The notes: generated by a model from the sequence alone, not told the origin. Shown: positions 19,481 to 28,597, counted from the first letter of the stretch. The stretch is 64,000 nt of DNA from Anoxybacillus flavithermus (GCF_002742685.1 NZ_PEDM01000002.1:62001-126000); one strand, 5' to 3'. Translations and numbers: made by a program.

Positions 19481-20248
19481 TCACCCCTTTTTCCATCGTT
19501 CAATCCATTGCGCGAATTGTTGTTCAGTATACGTTTTCTTCTCATACTCCCATATGCGTAAAAGAAGCGGCAATGAGAAATGAAGTTCACGAAATATATT
19601 CGTTTGCGTAAATACAAAAGCGGGTGTTCCGTGCAAAACGATGCGCCCGTCATCCATAACAAACACTTCATCCGCCCACTGCCAAACAAAATCAAGGTCG
19701 TGCGTAATGACAACGAGCGTCGTTCCTCCTTCATATAGTTCATTTAACTTCATGACTAAGCGCTCGCTCTGCGCTCCATCCAAGTATGCAGATGGCTCAT
19801 CGACAATAAGTAGCCGAGGTTTAGTTGCCATTGCTACCGCAAGTGATAGCCACTTTTTTTGTCCTAGACTTAAATGATGAATCGGTATATCTCTCCATCG
19901 ATGAAGTGAAAACTGCTCTATCACTTCATCCATCCGCTCACGATTTGATTGCAAACTAATCGCTAGTTCTTCTTCAATGGTCGGAGCTAAAAATTGATGT
20001 TCGGGGTTTTGAAAAACGACGCCGACATGTTGTCGGAGCCAACGATTCTTCACCTTTTTTCCTTCCCAATACACGTCTCCTTTCGTTGGGCGGTAAATGC
20101 CGTTTGCATGAAACAACCATGTCGTTTTCCCACAACCGTTTCTTCCAATTAACGCATATTTTTTTCCTTGTTCAATCGTAAGCGATACCCCTTTTAACAC
20201 GTACGCACCGTTTCGATACGTATAATGAACATTATGAAACTTTAGCAT
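19481..20248 (-). CDS. cbiO: Cobalt ECF transporter ATPase CbiO
   Basis: The 255-residue ABC ATPase has the Walker A GRNGCGKTTWLFH, Q-loop VVFQNPEHQFLAP, signature HLSLGQKKWLSLAVAMA, Walker B LLIVDEPSAYLD and switch His ITHDLDFVW. Together with CbiQ and CbiMN it powers cobalt uptake. The ATG at 20248 follows GGAGGG; the longer open frame is a read-back into cbiQ. It overlaps cbiQ by 17 bases. A single ATPase implies a homodimer. The context leaves no doubt about the substrate. Confidence 0.94.
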   Translation of the reverse strand: MLKFHNVHYTYRNGAYVLKGVSLTIEQGKKYALIGRNGCGKTTWLFHANGIYRPTKGDVYWEGKKVKNRWLRQHVGVVFQNPEHQFLAPTIEEELAISLQSNRERMDEVIEQFSLHRWRDIPIHHLSLGQKKWLSLAVAMATKPRLLIVDEPSAYLDGAQSERLVMKLNELYEGGTTLVVITHDLDFVWQWADEVFVMDDGRIVLHGTPAFVFTQTNIFRELHFSLPLLLRIWEYEKKTYTEQQFAQWIERWKKG

Positions 20249-20954
20249 ATAAGCCCTCCACGATAAGTAAAACAACAACTCCAATAAACGCTTCGATGAC
20301 ATATCTTTTTGGCAACTGTTCGTCCGCACAAGCTGGAATTTTGAATGAAACATGGCGCGCTTCCTGTGTAATCATTAGCGCTTCATAGTCATGCAACGCT
20401 TTGCGCAGCAACTGTGCGACAGCAAGTGAAGCAAGCCGCCAATTTCGTTCTCCATTTTTTACTTGAACCGTAACAAACAGCTCTTTTGCTACTTTTTCCA
20501 ATATGAAAATGAAACGATACGTCAACAATAAAAGCTCAATAAACACACTAGGGATGCGCCACTTGTTTAACGCATGCACTAAGCGAAAAAATGGCGTTGT
20601 TGCCGCAAGAAAAAATAAAACAACTGAACTTGTAAACGTCCGTAAACAAATTGTGATTACATATAAAAAGCTTTCGCTTATGAAGTGAACGGCGCCATCA
20701 AATGAAAAAAGAAGCGGTGCGCTACTCCCGAGAGTAACGAGCGCCATGAGTGTACAAATGCGCACACAAACACGCCATGGCAAGCGCGCATATCCAAGCA
20801 ACCAAACGAGCAACCAAACGATGATGATCAAGCGAACAATATTCGTTCCAATTAGCGACCATATAAGCAAAATAAGTGCAAATGTCAGCTTAAATGTAGC
20901 ATTTAATTTCGAAAGGCGATTTCGATAAGCCCATTGATCAAGCCAACTAACCAT
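20232..20954 (-). CDS. cbiQ: Cobalt ECF transporter transmembrane protein CbiQ
   Basis: The 240-residue protein has several hydrophobic helices (LTFALILLIWSLIG, IVWLLVWLLGY) and the ECF-T coupling region ALMITQEARH near residue 205, which contacts the ATPase. It is the energy-coupling membrane subunit of the cobalt importer. It overlaps cbiN upstream and cbiO downstream. CbiQ is the least conserved subunit, but its place between cbiN and cbiO makes the call safe. Confidence 0.93.
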   Translation of the reverse strand: MVSWLDQWAYRNRLSKLNATFKLTFALILLIWSLIGTNIVRLIIIVWLLVWLLGYARLPWRVCVRICTLMALVTLGSSAPLLFSFDGAVHFISESFLYVITICLRTFTSSVVLFFLAATTPFFRLVHALNKWRIPSVFIELLLLTYRFIFILEKVAKELFVTVQVKNGERNWRLASLAVAQLLRKALHDYEALMITQEARHVSFKIPACADEQLPKRYVIEAFIGVVVLLIVEGLYAKVS

Positions 20955-21216
20955 TTCGTTTTCTTCCTTTATACAAACCGATGATGTAGCCGATTATCCC
21001 AGCACCAAACGCAGCTTGTAGAGAAAATAACAACGTTTCTACTTCTCCGCCCGGGGGTTCAAAAAATACATCAAACCATGGCTCATAATTTGGTGCAATT
21101 TGTTGAATCATCTCCTCCGCAAGCACATCCGCTCCAGCAAACTCTGTATTTCTCACAACAAGTAGTGGAAAAACGATCAACAATGCAGCGATGAACATCA
21201 ATATACGATTGCTCAT
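20947..21216 (-). CDS. cbiN: Cobalt transport protein CbiN
   Basis: The 89-residue protein has two transmembrane helices: [17 protein letters not shown] at the start and [19 protein letters not shown] near the end. Between them is the extracellular loop [23 protein letters not shown], which resembles the CbiN motif that helps load cobalt into CbiM. The ATG at 21216 follows AGGGGAG and overlaps the cbiM stop by four bases (ATGA). Confidence 0.93.
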   Translation of the reverse strand: MSNRILMFIAALLIVFPLLVVRNTEFAGADVLAEEMIQQIAPNYEPWFDVFFEPPGGEVETLLFSLQAAFGAGIIGYIIGLYKGRKRNG

Positions 21217-21965
21217 TTCAATGACACTCCCCTCTCTGCTAGCACGTCCAACTCTTGCTTCGAGTACGTATGCAAAAAGTTCCATACGACGACGGTAAGA
21301 AGTCCCTCGGTAATCGCAAGTGGTACTTGTGTCACCGCAAAAATGGAGGCGAATTTTAAAAACGCGCCCCATACGCCGCTTGTTGCGTCTGGAAATGCTA
21401 GGGCGAGTTGAAACGATGTCATAACGTATGTCACCAAATCAGCCATCATCGCCGCTAAAAAGACGGACATACGCAACGATATTCCACACTTTTTACATAG
21501 AACGAACAAGCCGTACGCAACAAACGGTCCAACAACCGCCATTGAAAACGCATTCGCCCCGAGCGTCGTCAATCCACCGTGAGCAAGCAAAAGCGCTTGA
21601 AACAATAACACGGCTGTACCGATCACCGTCATCACAAAAGGTCCAAATAAAAATGAGCCAAGACCTGTCCCAGTCGGATGCGAACTACTTCCTGTGACAG
21701 ATGGAATTTTTAATGCCGACAAGACAAATGTGAACGCAGTAGCGAGTGCAAGAAGCAACTTCACCTCTGGCTTTTGTTTCATAAGGCGCGTCATTGTGCG
21801 CAAACCAACAAAGAAAAACGGTAAAAACAGCAGCCACCAGACGAGAGCCCATTGCCAAGGTAAAAACCCTTCCATAATGTGCATCGCATATACAGAAGGC
21901 GAAAGTGCAAATAAAATATAGACGGTAAAGCACACGCTAACGAGCAAAAACAACGGTTTCTTCAC
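21213..21965 (-). CDS. cbiM: Cobalt ECF transporter substrate-binding subunit CbiM
   Basis: The 250-residue protein has an N-terminal signal segment followed by [17 protein letters not shown]; after cleavage before the Met, the MH dipeptide with its His is the cobalt ligand of CbiM. Six or seven further hydrophobic helices and the motif [16 protein letters not shown] follow. The start is GTG at 21965 with AAGGAG upstream, sharing four bases with the stop of the upstream gene. NikM is the closest alternative; the operon points to cobalt. Confidence 0.94.
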   Translation of the reverse strand: MKKPLFLLVSVCFTVYILFALSPSVYAMHIMEGFLPWQWALVWWLLFLPFFFVGLRTMTRLMKQKPEVKLLLALATAFTFVLSALKIPSVTGSSSHPTGTGLGSFLFGPFVMTVIGTAVLLFQALLLAHGGLTTLGANAFSMAVVGPFVAYGLFVLCKKCGISLRMSVFLAAMMADLVTYVMTSFQLALAFPDATSGVWGAFLKFASIFAVTQVPLAITEGLLTVVVWNFLHTYSKQELDVLAERGVSLK

Positions 21966-22324
21966 TTCTCCTTCCCCCTTGTCGCCACGCTATATTCAGG
22001 CATAACAAAACCTTCATCGTATGTGTACGTCACATATTCATGCAATACTTCACCATCACCTACATGTTTTCGGACAATGTCCCGCGCAACTTGTTCATCG
22101 ATCGTACGATACCAAACACCTTCGGGATACACGATGACGACACACGCATCTTCACAGCGACCGTTGCACCTCGTCCGCGTCGTATGAACGTGTTCATGTA
22201 ATTGCAGCCTGTCAATCTCATCACGAATCGCTTGCGTTACCTCCTCTCCCCCTTTTCGCATGCAGCTTGCTCCATTGCAAATCAACACATGGTGTTTCGT
22301 TCCTTGCAAATTCCACGTCGCCAT
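21962..22324 (-). CDS. cbiW: [2Fe-2S] thioredoxin-like ferredoxin (CbiW-like)
   Basis: The 120-residue protein has four Cys in a thioredoxin-like ferredoxin pattern: the pair in [15 protein letters not shown] and the pair in [17 protein letters not shown], which contains a third nearby Cys. These are expected to bind a [2Fe-2S] cluster. A similar small protein, CbiW, heads the B. megaterium cobalamin operon; its exact role is not settled, probably electron supply to the reductive steps. The ATG at 22324 follows AAAGGAG. It is the first gene after the riboswitch terminator. Confidence 0.85.
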   Translation of the reverse strand: MATWNLQGTKHHVLICNGASCMRKGGEEVTQAIRDEIDRLQLHEHVHTTRTRCNGRCEDACVVIVYPEGVWYRTIDEQVARDIVRKHVGDGEVLHEYVTYTYDEGFVMPEYSVATRGKEK

Positions 22325-22342
22325 ATATGTCGCTCCTTTTTT

Positions 22343-22376
22343 CAAAATAAAAAGCACCTCTAGGTAGAGGTGCAGA
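22343..22376 (-). terminator. Riboswitch-controlled intrinsic terminator ahead of the cobalamin operon
   Basis: On the minus strand an 8-bp stem (22373-22366 with 22361-22354, 4-base loop) is followed by TTTTTATTTT. It lies between the cobalamin aptamer and the first gene, so it can end the transcript early. Its 5' arm and loop contain TCTACCTA (22368-22361), which is fully complementary to TAGGTAGA at 22462-22455. Confidence 0.85.
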
Positions 22377-22485
22377 AAAAACGAAAGATTCAAACAATAA
22401 AGTATACGCCATCTAAGCATACATCATCAACATGACGTCCATCGTTCCCGCACGTCTACCTATATTCCCGTAGGCAGCCGACGTA

Positions 22486-22650
22486 TCGCAAGCAGGCAGG
22501 TCTCCTGGCTTAGGTTCATCATTTCGTTGCGCCTTCCCAAAAATCAGTGGCATATTGCAACAAAACTCCCCATCACAGTGGCGGGTACCGCGACGGCTTT
22601 GCACCGTTCTTCCCTTTTAAGCATACAGACGTATGCACCGTACTTGCTTA
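22486..22650 (-). promoter_or_regulatory. Cobalamin (adenosylcobalamin) riboswitch aptamer
   Basis: Reading the minus strand from 22650, I see GGTGCAAAGCCGTCGCGG, then CCCGCCACTGTGA, and near the 3' end the B12 box AGCCAGGAGACCTGCC (about 22512-22497). P1 can form from GCAAG (22647-22643) and CTTGC (22492-22488). This is the conserved core of the cobalamin riboswitch. It precedes a cobalt-uptake and B12-synthesis operon, so B12 should turn the operon off through the downstream terminator. Confidence 0.96.
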
Positions 22651-22727
22651 TCGTATATTGTTTTTCAAAGAGCATGAATGTTAAGAATATCATACACCAT
22701 TTTTTTCTTCTCGCCTAGCCTGTTTAT

Positions 22728-22760
22728 AAAAAAAGCACCTTCTTATTTAGAAGGCGCTTT
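22728..22760 (-). terminator. Intrinsic terminator of the maltodextrin operon
   Basis: A 10-bp stem with one G-U pair (22758-22749 with 22743-22734, loop 5) is followed by T7 on the minus strand. The stop codon of the LacI-family gene lies at the loop. Between it and the riboswitch (22651-22727) I see only AT-rich sequence that must hold the cobalamin operon promoter; a TATGAT at about 22690 is a possible -10 without a convincing -35. Confidence 0.85.
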
Positions 22761-23777
22761 GTAGTAATCGCACGAAAATCGTTTTATGAGCGTATGTGGA
22801 ATGATAATTCGTTTAATGGGCTCATTCGGATTTTCGATTTGTTGTATTAAATTTCTTGCCGCTTCAAAACCGAGTTGAAAAATATGAATGTCTACTGACG
22901 TGAGCGGAGGACGGGAAATTTCTGATAAAAGTACGTTGTTAAAGCTGACGATCGATACATCTCCCGGCACGCTTAAGCCCATTTCTGCAAGCGTATTTAA
23001 CACACCGAGCGCCATTAAATCGTCGGCGACAACGAGCGCAGTTGGCGGCTCAGCAAGCGAAAGCAACTCTTTCATCGCCTCTTGTCCGCCTTCTTTTAAA
23101 AATTCTTCATGTACAATGTAATCTTTTCGATATACAAGCCCGGCCGATTTCAACGCTTTTTCATATCCGCGCAAACGATCCATCGTTACAACGAGATTGA
23201 CGTTTCCGCCGACAAACGCGATGCGCTCATGACCGAGTTCAATTAAATGTTCCGTTGCCTCACGTGCCGCCCGTACGTTATCGTTATCAACGTGGGTAAT
23301 TTCTTCCACTTTTTTATGCGGTTTCCCAATGACAACGAACGGCAAATCTTCTTTTTGTAAATACGCCATAATTTTATCGTTCGCACGCGAATACAGCAAA
23401 ATGACACCATCAACGCGCTTTCCTTGCACCATATGCACGACGCCATCGTAAATTTCCGCTTCCGTTTCTCCCGTCGATAACTGTAACGCATATTGCCGAT
23501 CATGCACCGCTTTACTAATGCCGCGAATGACTTCCGGGAAAAACGGGTTTTGAAACGCTTTATCTGCCGAACTTGGCATGACGAGCCCAATCACTTGCGT
23601 CGATTTGTTTGCTAAACTGCGCGCGATAAAATTCGGATGATAGCCAAGCTCTTTCATCGCCTCGCGCACTTTTTTCTTCGTTTTCTCGCTAATGCGCGGG
23701 CTATCTGCGATGACGCGTGAAACAGTCGATGGCGCCACATTCGCGCGCTTCGCTACATCTTTAATCGTTACAGTCAT
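22743..23777 (-). CDS. LacI-family transcriptional repressor of the maltodextrin genes (MalR-like)
   Basis: The 344-residue protein has the LacI helix-turn-helix at residues 1-50 (TIKDVAKRANVAPSTVSRVIADSPRIS), the hinge helix region NFIARSLANKST, and a periplasmic-binding-like sugar domain (VIGLVMPSSADKAFQNPFFPEV, VDNDNVRAAREATEHLIELGHERIAFVGG). It is the last gene of the operon, 17 bases after the alpha-glucosidase, so it probably represses its own operon in the absence of maltose or maltodextrin. The likely operator is the palindrome at 31517-31536. The ligand is inferred from context. Confidence 0.88.
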   Translation of the reverse strand: MTVTIKDVAKRANVAPSTVSRVIADSPRISEKTKKKVREAMKELGYHPNFIARSLANKSTQVIGLVMPSSADKAFQNPFFPEVIRGISKAVHDRQYALQLSTGETEAEIYDGVVHMVQGKRVDGVILLYSRANDKIMAYLQKEDLPFVVIGKPHKKVEEITHVDNDNVRAAREATEHLIELGHERIAFVGGNVNLVVTMDRLRGYEKALKSAGLVYRKDYIVHEEFLKEGGQEAMKELLSLAEPPTALVVADDLMALGVLNTLAEMGLSVPGDVSIVSFNNVLLSEISRPPLTSVDIHIFQLGFEAARNLIQQIENPNEPIKRIIIPHTLIKRFSCDYYKAPSK

Positions 23778-23794
23778 AAAAAATCCCCCATCTC

Positions 23795-26122
23795 TTACAA
23801 AACAAACGTGTTTGTCGCTTCATCGATGGTACGTCGTTCCCCATTGACAACAATTGTAGACGGTACATTACTAACAAATGCGACACGCAATTGCCAAGGT
23901 GGTTTGTACGCACCTTCTCGTTCTATCTCAAAACGAACCGCATCATCCCAAAACGTCGCGCGAATATGTATGTGTACATATTCGCCTTTTTCATAGGCAA
24001 ACGTCGTACCGTCATCACCGTAAAGCGTATATGTTGATGTTCCTTCCTTCATTGTATACACATATAACGTCAACTGTTCATCCTCAATGAACGTCGATGG
24101 CTTCACTTTCGCGTGAGCAATCATTGCCCCTTCCTTCACGTATATCGGCAAACGATCAAGCGGGGCTTCAACGATGTATCTTCGTCCACCTTCAAATCGC
24201 TCTTTCGTCCAATAATCAATCCAACGTCCTTCTGGAAAATAAACGATGCGATGCGTTGTATACGGACGGATGATCGGTGCAATCATCACTTGCTCGCCAA
24301 CCATAAACTGATCCGAAATATTCCACGTTTCGCGATCGTTCGGATATTCCATCATAAGCGGGCGCATCATCGGCACACCTGTTTGATGCGCTTCAAAACA
24401 TAACGTATATAAATGAGGAAGCCATTCATAACGCAATTCAATATATCGTTTTATGATTTGTTCATATCCTTCCCCAAACGCCCACGGTTCTTGCCGCGCA
24501 AAACCGATCGCACAATGATTGCGGAAATATGGGAAAAACGCACCGACTTGCGTCCAACGAACGAGCAGTTCTCCATTTGTATCATGCGCAAATCCACCGA
24601 CATCCGCCCCGCAAAACGCCACCGCAGATAATCCTAAGTTTAAGCACATCGGTACTGACAGTTCAAGATGCTCCCAAAAACTGCGATTATCTCCCGTCCA
24701 TACCGCTGCATAGCGATGGATACCCGAAAATCCTGCGCGCGTCAATACGAATGGACGTTTTCCTTTCAGCTGCTTTTTCAATCCGTGGTACGTCGCCTCG
24801 GTCATCATCATCCCATATACGTTATGCACTTGGCGATGCGTTTTCCATCCGTCATGGACGACTTGTTCATCGATCGTTTTCGTCTCGTTAAACACGGACG
24901 GCTCATTCATATCGTTCCAAATTCCTTCTATGCCGATGTTTGTATAAAACGCGTGTTGTTCTCCCCACCACTTTCGCACTTTTTTCTTTAAAAAGTCTGG
25001 AAACGCGCTCGTCCCCGGCCAAACGTCTCCTTTGTATAGCGTTCCGTCAGCATATTTACAAAAATAATCTTTTTGCACCCCATCGCGATACGTCTCGTAT
25101 TCCGCATCGACTTTCACGCCCGGATCAACAATCGGAACGATATGAACCCCTTGTTCTTTTGCATATTGAACGAGCGATTGCGGATGTGGAAATCGTTTTT
25201 GATCAAATGTAAACACACGATACTCATCCATATAATGAATATCTAAATACACCGCATCAAGCGGAATTTGTTTCGTGCGAAACGTATGAATTAATTCGCG
25301 TACTTCTTGTTCGGTTTCGTAGCTATAACGCGACTGATGATACCCAAGCGCCCATTTCGGCGGCAGCGGCATGCGTCCAACAAGATGCGTATATTGCGTT
25401 AACACATCTTTCGGATGCGGCCCAGCAAACACATAATAATCGAGCGCTCCCCCATCTGATGTAAACGTATAAAACGATTCATGACGCAAATCAAACGTCG
25501 TTTTATACGTATGATCGAAAAAGATGCCGTGCGCATGTCCGTTTTTTAACACCATCATGTACGGATGTGATTGATATAGCGGATCTGTTTCTAAGTTGTG
25601 TGGCGCATACACATCCGTATTCCACATCGTCCATACTGCCCCGCGCTTATTTAATACACCCGTTTTCTCCCCTAAACCGTATACGACATCTGTCGGAGCG
25701 AGCGCATGTGTACAACGCATGCGCCCTTTCGCTTCAAAACATACAGGTTGTACGTCGCGAACAAGAAGCGTCCCTTCCTGATCGTATATCGCTAAACGAA
25801 ACGGACTTCGCTCGATGATGACCGTCAGCTGTTTCGTCTGTAGTGTCCAACCGTTTTCTTCTTCCCGAACGTGCACGTCCACTTTTTCTGGCGTTGCGAC
25901 AACAGCCGGGCTGACAGAATCGTACTTCCCATCGAACGGATCGATCGTCACCCGAACGATATCGTCACGATAAAAACGTATTTTACCCGATGCCCGCTCG
26001 CACGTAAATGCAAATATTTGCTTTTTTCCTTCAATTTTTTGTACATGTCCAATCGGTTGCCACACTTCTTTTTCGTCCGACTGATCAATCGGCCGAATTG
26101 CAAAACTTGTATCTTCTAGCAT
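23795..26122 (-). CDS. GH31 alpha-glucosidase
   Basis: The 775-residue enzyme has no signal peptide and should act in the cytosol on imported maltodextrins. It has an N-terminal beta domain (VVYGLGEKTGVLNKRG), then the GH31 barrel with D404 in GIWNDMNEPSVF as nucleophile, FVLTRAGFSGIHRYAAVWTGDNRS and FCGADVGGFAHD, and C-terminal beta domains (GAMIAHAKVKPST). The ATG at 26122 follows GGAGGAG. It lies 19 bases after the amylase stop. In B. subtilis the matching slot is filled by GH13 MalL, so the enzyme class differs. The bond preference (alpha-1,4 or alpha-1,6) cannot be read here. Confidence 0.92.
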   Translation of the reverse strand: MLEDTSFAIRPIDQSDEKEVWQPIGHVQKIEGKKQIFAFTCERASGKIRFYRDDIVRVTIDPFDGKYDSVSPAVVATPEKVDVHVREEENGWTLQTKQLTVIIERSPFRLAIYDQEGTLLVRDVQPVCFEAKGRMRCTHALAPTDVVYGLGEKTGVLNKRGAVWTMWNTDVYAPHNLETDPLYQSHPYMMVLKNGHAHGIFFDHTYKTTFDLRHESFYTFTSDGGALDYYVFAGPHPKDVLTQYTHLVGRMPLPPKWALGYHQSRYSYETEQEVRELIHTFRTKQIPLDAVYLDIHYMDEYRVFTFDQKRFPHPQSLVQYAKEQGVHIVPIVDPGVKVDAEYETYRDGVQKDYFCKYADGTLYKGDVWPGTSAFPDFLKKKVRKWWGEQHAFYTNIGIEGIWNDMNEPSVFNETKTIDEQVVHDGWKTHRQVHNVYGMMMTEATYHGLKKQLKGKRPFVLTRAGFSGIHRYAAVWTGDNRSFWEHLELSVPMCLNLGLSAVAFCGADVGGFAHDTNGELLVRWTQVGAFFPYFRNHCAIGFARQEPWAFGEGYEQIIKRYIELRYEWLPHLYTLCFEAHQTGVPMMRPLMMEYPNDRETWNISDQFMVGEQVMIAPIIRPYTTHRIVYFPEGRWIDYWTKERFEGGRRYIVEAPLDRLPIYVKEGAMIAHAKVKPSTFIEDEQLTLYVYTMKEGTSTYTLYGDDGTTFAYEKGEYVHIHIRATFWDDAVRFEIEREGAYKPPWQLRVAFVSNVPSTIVVNGERRTIDEATNTFVL

Positions 26123-26141
26123 GCTCTCTCCTCCATCATCA

Positions 26142-27656
26142 TTATGCTTTTCGTTTGCGTGCGAAGTATAAAAACAGACCAAATGCCGTATATACCGCAA
26201 CAAGTGCGGCGATAAATGGAATGTTTAATCCCGTTTTTGGCGCAAGCACGTAAATTTCTGCCGTTTCACGATCTAAAATGATGTCATACTTCCCATCTTT
26301 ACTGCGCACTAAATCTCCCACCAGCAACCCGCGCAATTCTTTTCCTTGTTCTAATTCGTCATCGAGCGTTACTTTTTGCGTTTTAGACGTATTGTTAATC
26401 GCGATCACTGTTGTTTCGTTTTCGTACGTTCGTTTAAAAAGCGCCATGCCGTCTTTTTCATAAAGCAACTCAAAATCACCGCGGCGAAGCGACGGAAGCT
26501 TCTCGCGCAATTCACCGAGCTTTGTGACATAGTCAATGAGCTCTTTATCGGTACGGAAATTCATTAAACGACGGTTGTCTGGATCTTCTCCGCCATCAAG
26601 CGCAATTTCCGTTCCATAGTACATAATCGGAATGCCCGGTGCCGAAAACAAATACGTCAATCCGAGCTTTAAACGCGTTACCGGATTGATGCGATTTTGT
26701 AAGGCTAATCGTGTAAATCGAACAGTATCATGATTATCTAAAAACGTGCCAAGCAAATACGGACGGTCATAAAACGCTGCATTTCGCTTCCATACGTTGT
26801 AAAGTGGTTCAAGCGATTGATCGACGTTTGAAAAAATCGTTGACGCTTCTTTATAAAACGGAAAATCAATTAGCGCATCAATCCCGTGCTTCCCATATTC
26901 CGCAACATAACGTGGATCGTCATGCCACACTTCACCAAGAAGGAAAAAGTCTTGTTTCACCGATTTCACTTCTTTAGCAAACTCGTCCCAAAACCATTTC
27001 GGCACATGTTTCACCGTATCTAACCGATAGCCGTCAATGTCCGTTTCTTGAATCCACCATTTCGCGACATCGAATAAATACGCTTTCACTTCCGGATTTT
27101 CTTGCGCTAAATCTGGGAGACCGAACAACCAACCGTTTTCTACTTCTTGTTGATTCGCCCAATTAAAAATGTCTTTTTTCTCATGAAACCAATCTTTTTT
27201 CGCCGGATCATTTAGCCACGGATGATTGTAACCTGTATGGTTGACGACGAAATCTAAAATGACTTTCATATCGCGCTTATGCGCCTCTTTCACAAGCCGT
27301 TTGAAGTCATCGAGCGTTCCAAAATGCTCTTCTACTTTATAAAAGTCTTCAATCCAATAGCCGTGATATCCGCCTTTTTCGTTCGCAAAAATCGGCGTAA
27401 GCCAAATCGCTGTAAAACCCATTCCTTTTATGTAGTCGAGCTTGTCAATAATTCCTTGCAAATCACCGCCATGATATGCTTTCGGATCATGTACGTTTAC
27501 TTCATAGTCATTTTTCGGATTCCCGTTATTAAAACGGTCGACCATAATAAAATAAATGCGCTCGTCTTGCCACGTTCGCTCCGTTTTCGCACTCGCTGGC
27601 GTCGTCACAGACAACAACAAAATAAAAACAAGTAGCGCACGAAATACGCGTTTCAT
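26142..27656 (-). CDS. Membrane-anchored extracellular GH13 alpha-amylase
   Basis: The 504-residue precursor has a signal peptide (MKRVFRALLVFILLLSVTTPASA, cleavage before KTERTW). It has a GH13 barrel with D213 (GYRLDTVKH), E242 (LLGEVWHDD) and D310 (FLDNHDTVRF) as the catalytic triad. A C-terminal beta domain is followed by LAPKTG at 471-476, a hydrophobic helix (IPFIAALVAVYTAFGLFLYF) and the basic end ARKRKA. It should degrade starch on the outer face of the membrane for MalEFG uptake. LAPKTG resembles a sortase site; a plain transmembrane anchor is the simpler reading. GGAGAGTG precedes the ATG at 27656. Confidence 0.92.
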   Translation of the reverse strand: MKRVFRALLVFILLLSVTTPASAKTERTWQDERIYFIMVDRFNNGNPKNDYEVNVHDPKAYHGGDLQGIIDKLDYIKGMGFTAIWLTPIFANEKGGYHGYWIEDFYKVEEHFGTLDDFKRLVKEAHKRDMKVILDFVVNHTGYNHPWLNDPAKKDWFHEKKDIFNWANQQEVENGWLFGLPDLAQENPEVKAYLFDVAKWWIQETDIDGYRLDTVKHVPKWFWDEFAKEVKSVKQDFFLLGEVWHDDPRYVAEYGKHGIDALIDFPFYKEASTIFSNVDQSLEPLYNVWKRNAAFYDRPYLLGTFLDNHDTVRFTRLALQNRINPVTRLKLGLTYLFSAPGIPIMYYGTEIALDGGEDPDNRRLMNFRTDKELIDYVTKLGELREKLPSLRRGDFELLYEKDGMALFKRTYENETTVIAINNTSKTQKVTLDDELEQGKELRGLLVGDLVRSKDGKYDIILDRETAEIYVLAPKTGLNIPFIAALVAVYTAFGLFLYFARKRKA

Positions 27657-27716
27657 TTCATTTCACTCTCCATTCATTCCAAAGCTTCTTCTGTTAATAT
27701 ATCTCTAAATAGTAAG

Positions 27717-27747
27717 AAAGGAAAGAACCAAAACGATTCTTTCCTTT
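27717..27747 (-). terminator. Intercistronic hairpin between malG and the amylase gene
   Basis: A perfect 11-bp inverted repeat (27747-27737 with 27727-27717, loop 9) lies just after the malG stop. The following minus-strand bases are AT-rich without a strong T run. It probably stabilises or partly terminates the upstream message, lowering expression of the downstream hydrolase genes. Confidence 0.55.
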
Positions 27748-27753
27748 CGTTTC

Positions 27754-28596
27754 TCACCCTTTTGTTCCACCTGCCGTTAAGCCAGAGACGAAATACTTTT
27801 GGAATGAAAGGAAGAGAATAGCGATCGGCACCGCAATTAAAACGGAACCTGCCGCAAACGTTGTAAATTCGCTACCGAACTGTTTTGCCACTAAATCGTA
27901 CAATCCGACCGCAAGCGTATATTTTTCTTTACTGCGCAGCAACACGCTCGCTAAAATGAAATCGCCAAACGGCGCGATAAACGTAAAGAGCGCCACAACC
28001 GCAATAATCGGTTTCGCAAGCGGTAAAACGATTTGAAAGAAAATACGCAAGTGCCCTGCCCCGTCAATTTTCGCCGATTCATCAAGCTCTTTCGGAATCG
28101 TATCTAAATATCCTTTCATCAGCCACGTATTCATCGGAATGGCTCCACCGACGTACACGAGAATTAGTCCTAAATGCGTATCAACTAATCCCGTTAAAAG
28201 CGCTAAAATGAAAATCGCAATGAGCGCCGCAAAGTTTGGAATCATCTGCAAAATTAAAAACGTCATAAGCCCATTTTGGCGCCCGATAAAGCGATAACGC
28301 GAAAACGAATACGCTGTTAAGCTCACTAAAATAACCGAAAAAATCATCGTCAACGTCGAAATTTTTAACGAGTTCCAATACCAAGTCAAATAATCGCTTT
28401 GCGACGTATCAAACAATTTTTTATAGTGCGCTAGCGTGGCGTTGTCTGGAATCATTTTCGAGCCCGATAAGCTTTGACCCGGGTTAAATGACGAGCCAAC
28501 GACCCAAAGAAGCGGATAGACGATTATGATCGTCATCGCCAAAATGACTGCATACGACAACGTCAACCGAATGAGTTTTTGTCTTTTCATATCCAT
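27754..28596 (-). CDS. malG: Maltodextrin ABC transporter permease MalG
   Basis: The 280-residue inner-membrane permease has six hydrophobic helices and the EAA loop GYLDTIPKELDESAKIDGAGHLRIFFQIVLPL, which docks to the ATPase. The C terminus YFVSGLTAGGTKG is typical of MalG/MdxG. It pairs with MalF and takes substrate from MalE. No MalK-like ATPase lies in this cluster, as in B. subtilis, where MsmX serves several sugar importers. The start is ATG 28596, one base after the malF stop. Confidence 0.93.
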   Translation of the reverse strand: MDMKRQKLIRLTLSYAVILAMTIIIVYPLLWVVGSSFNPGQSLSGSKMIPDNATLAHYKKLFDTSQSDYLTWYWNSLKISTLTMIFSVILVSLTAYSFSRYRFIGRQNGLMTFLILQMIPNFAALIAIFILALLTGLVDTHLGLILVYVGGAIPMNTWLMKGYLDTIPKELDESAKIDGAGHLRIFFQIVLPLAKPIIAVVALFTFIAPFGDFILASVLLRSKEKYTLAVGLYDLVAKQFGSEFTTFAAGSVLIAVPIAILFLSFQKYFVSGLTAGGTKG

Positions 28597-28597
28597 A

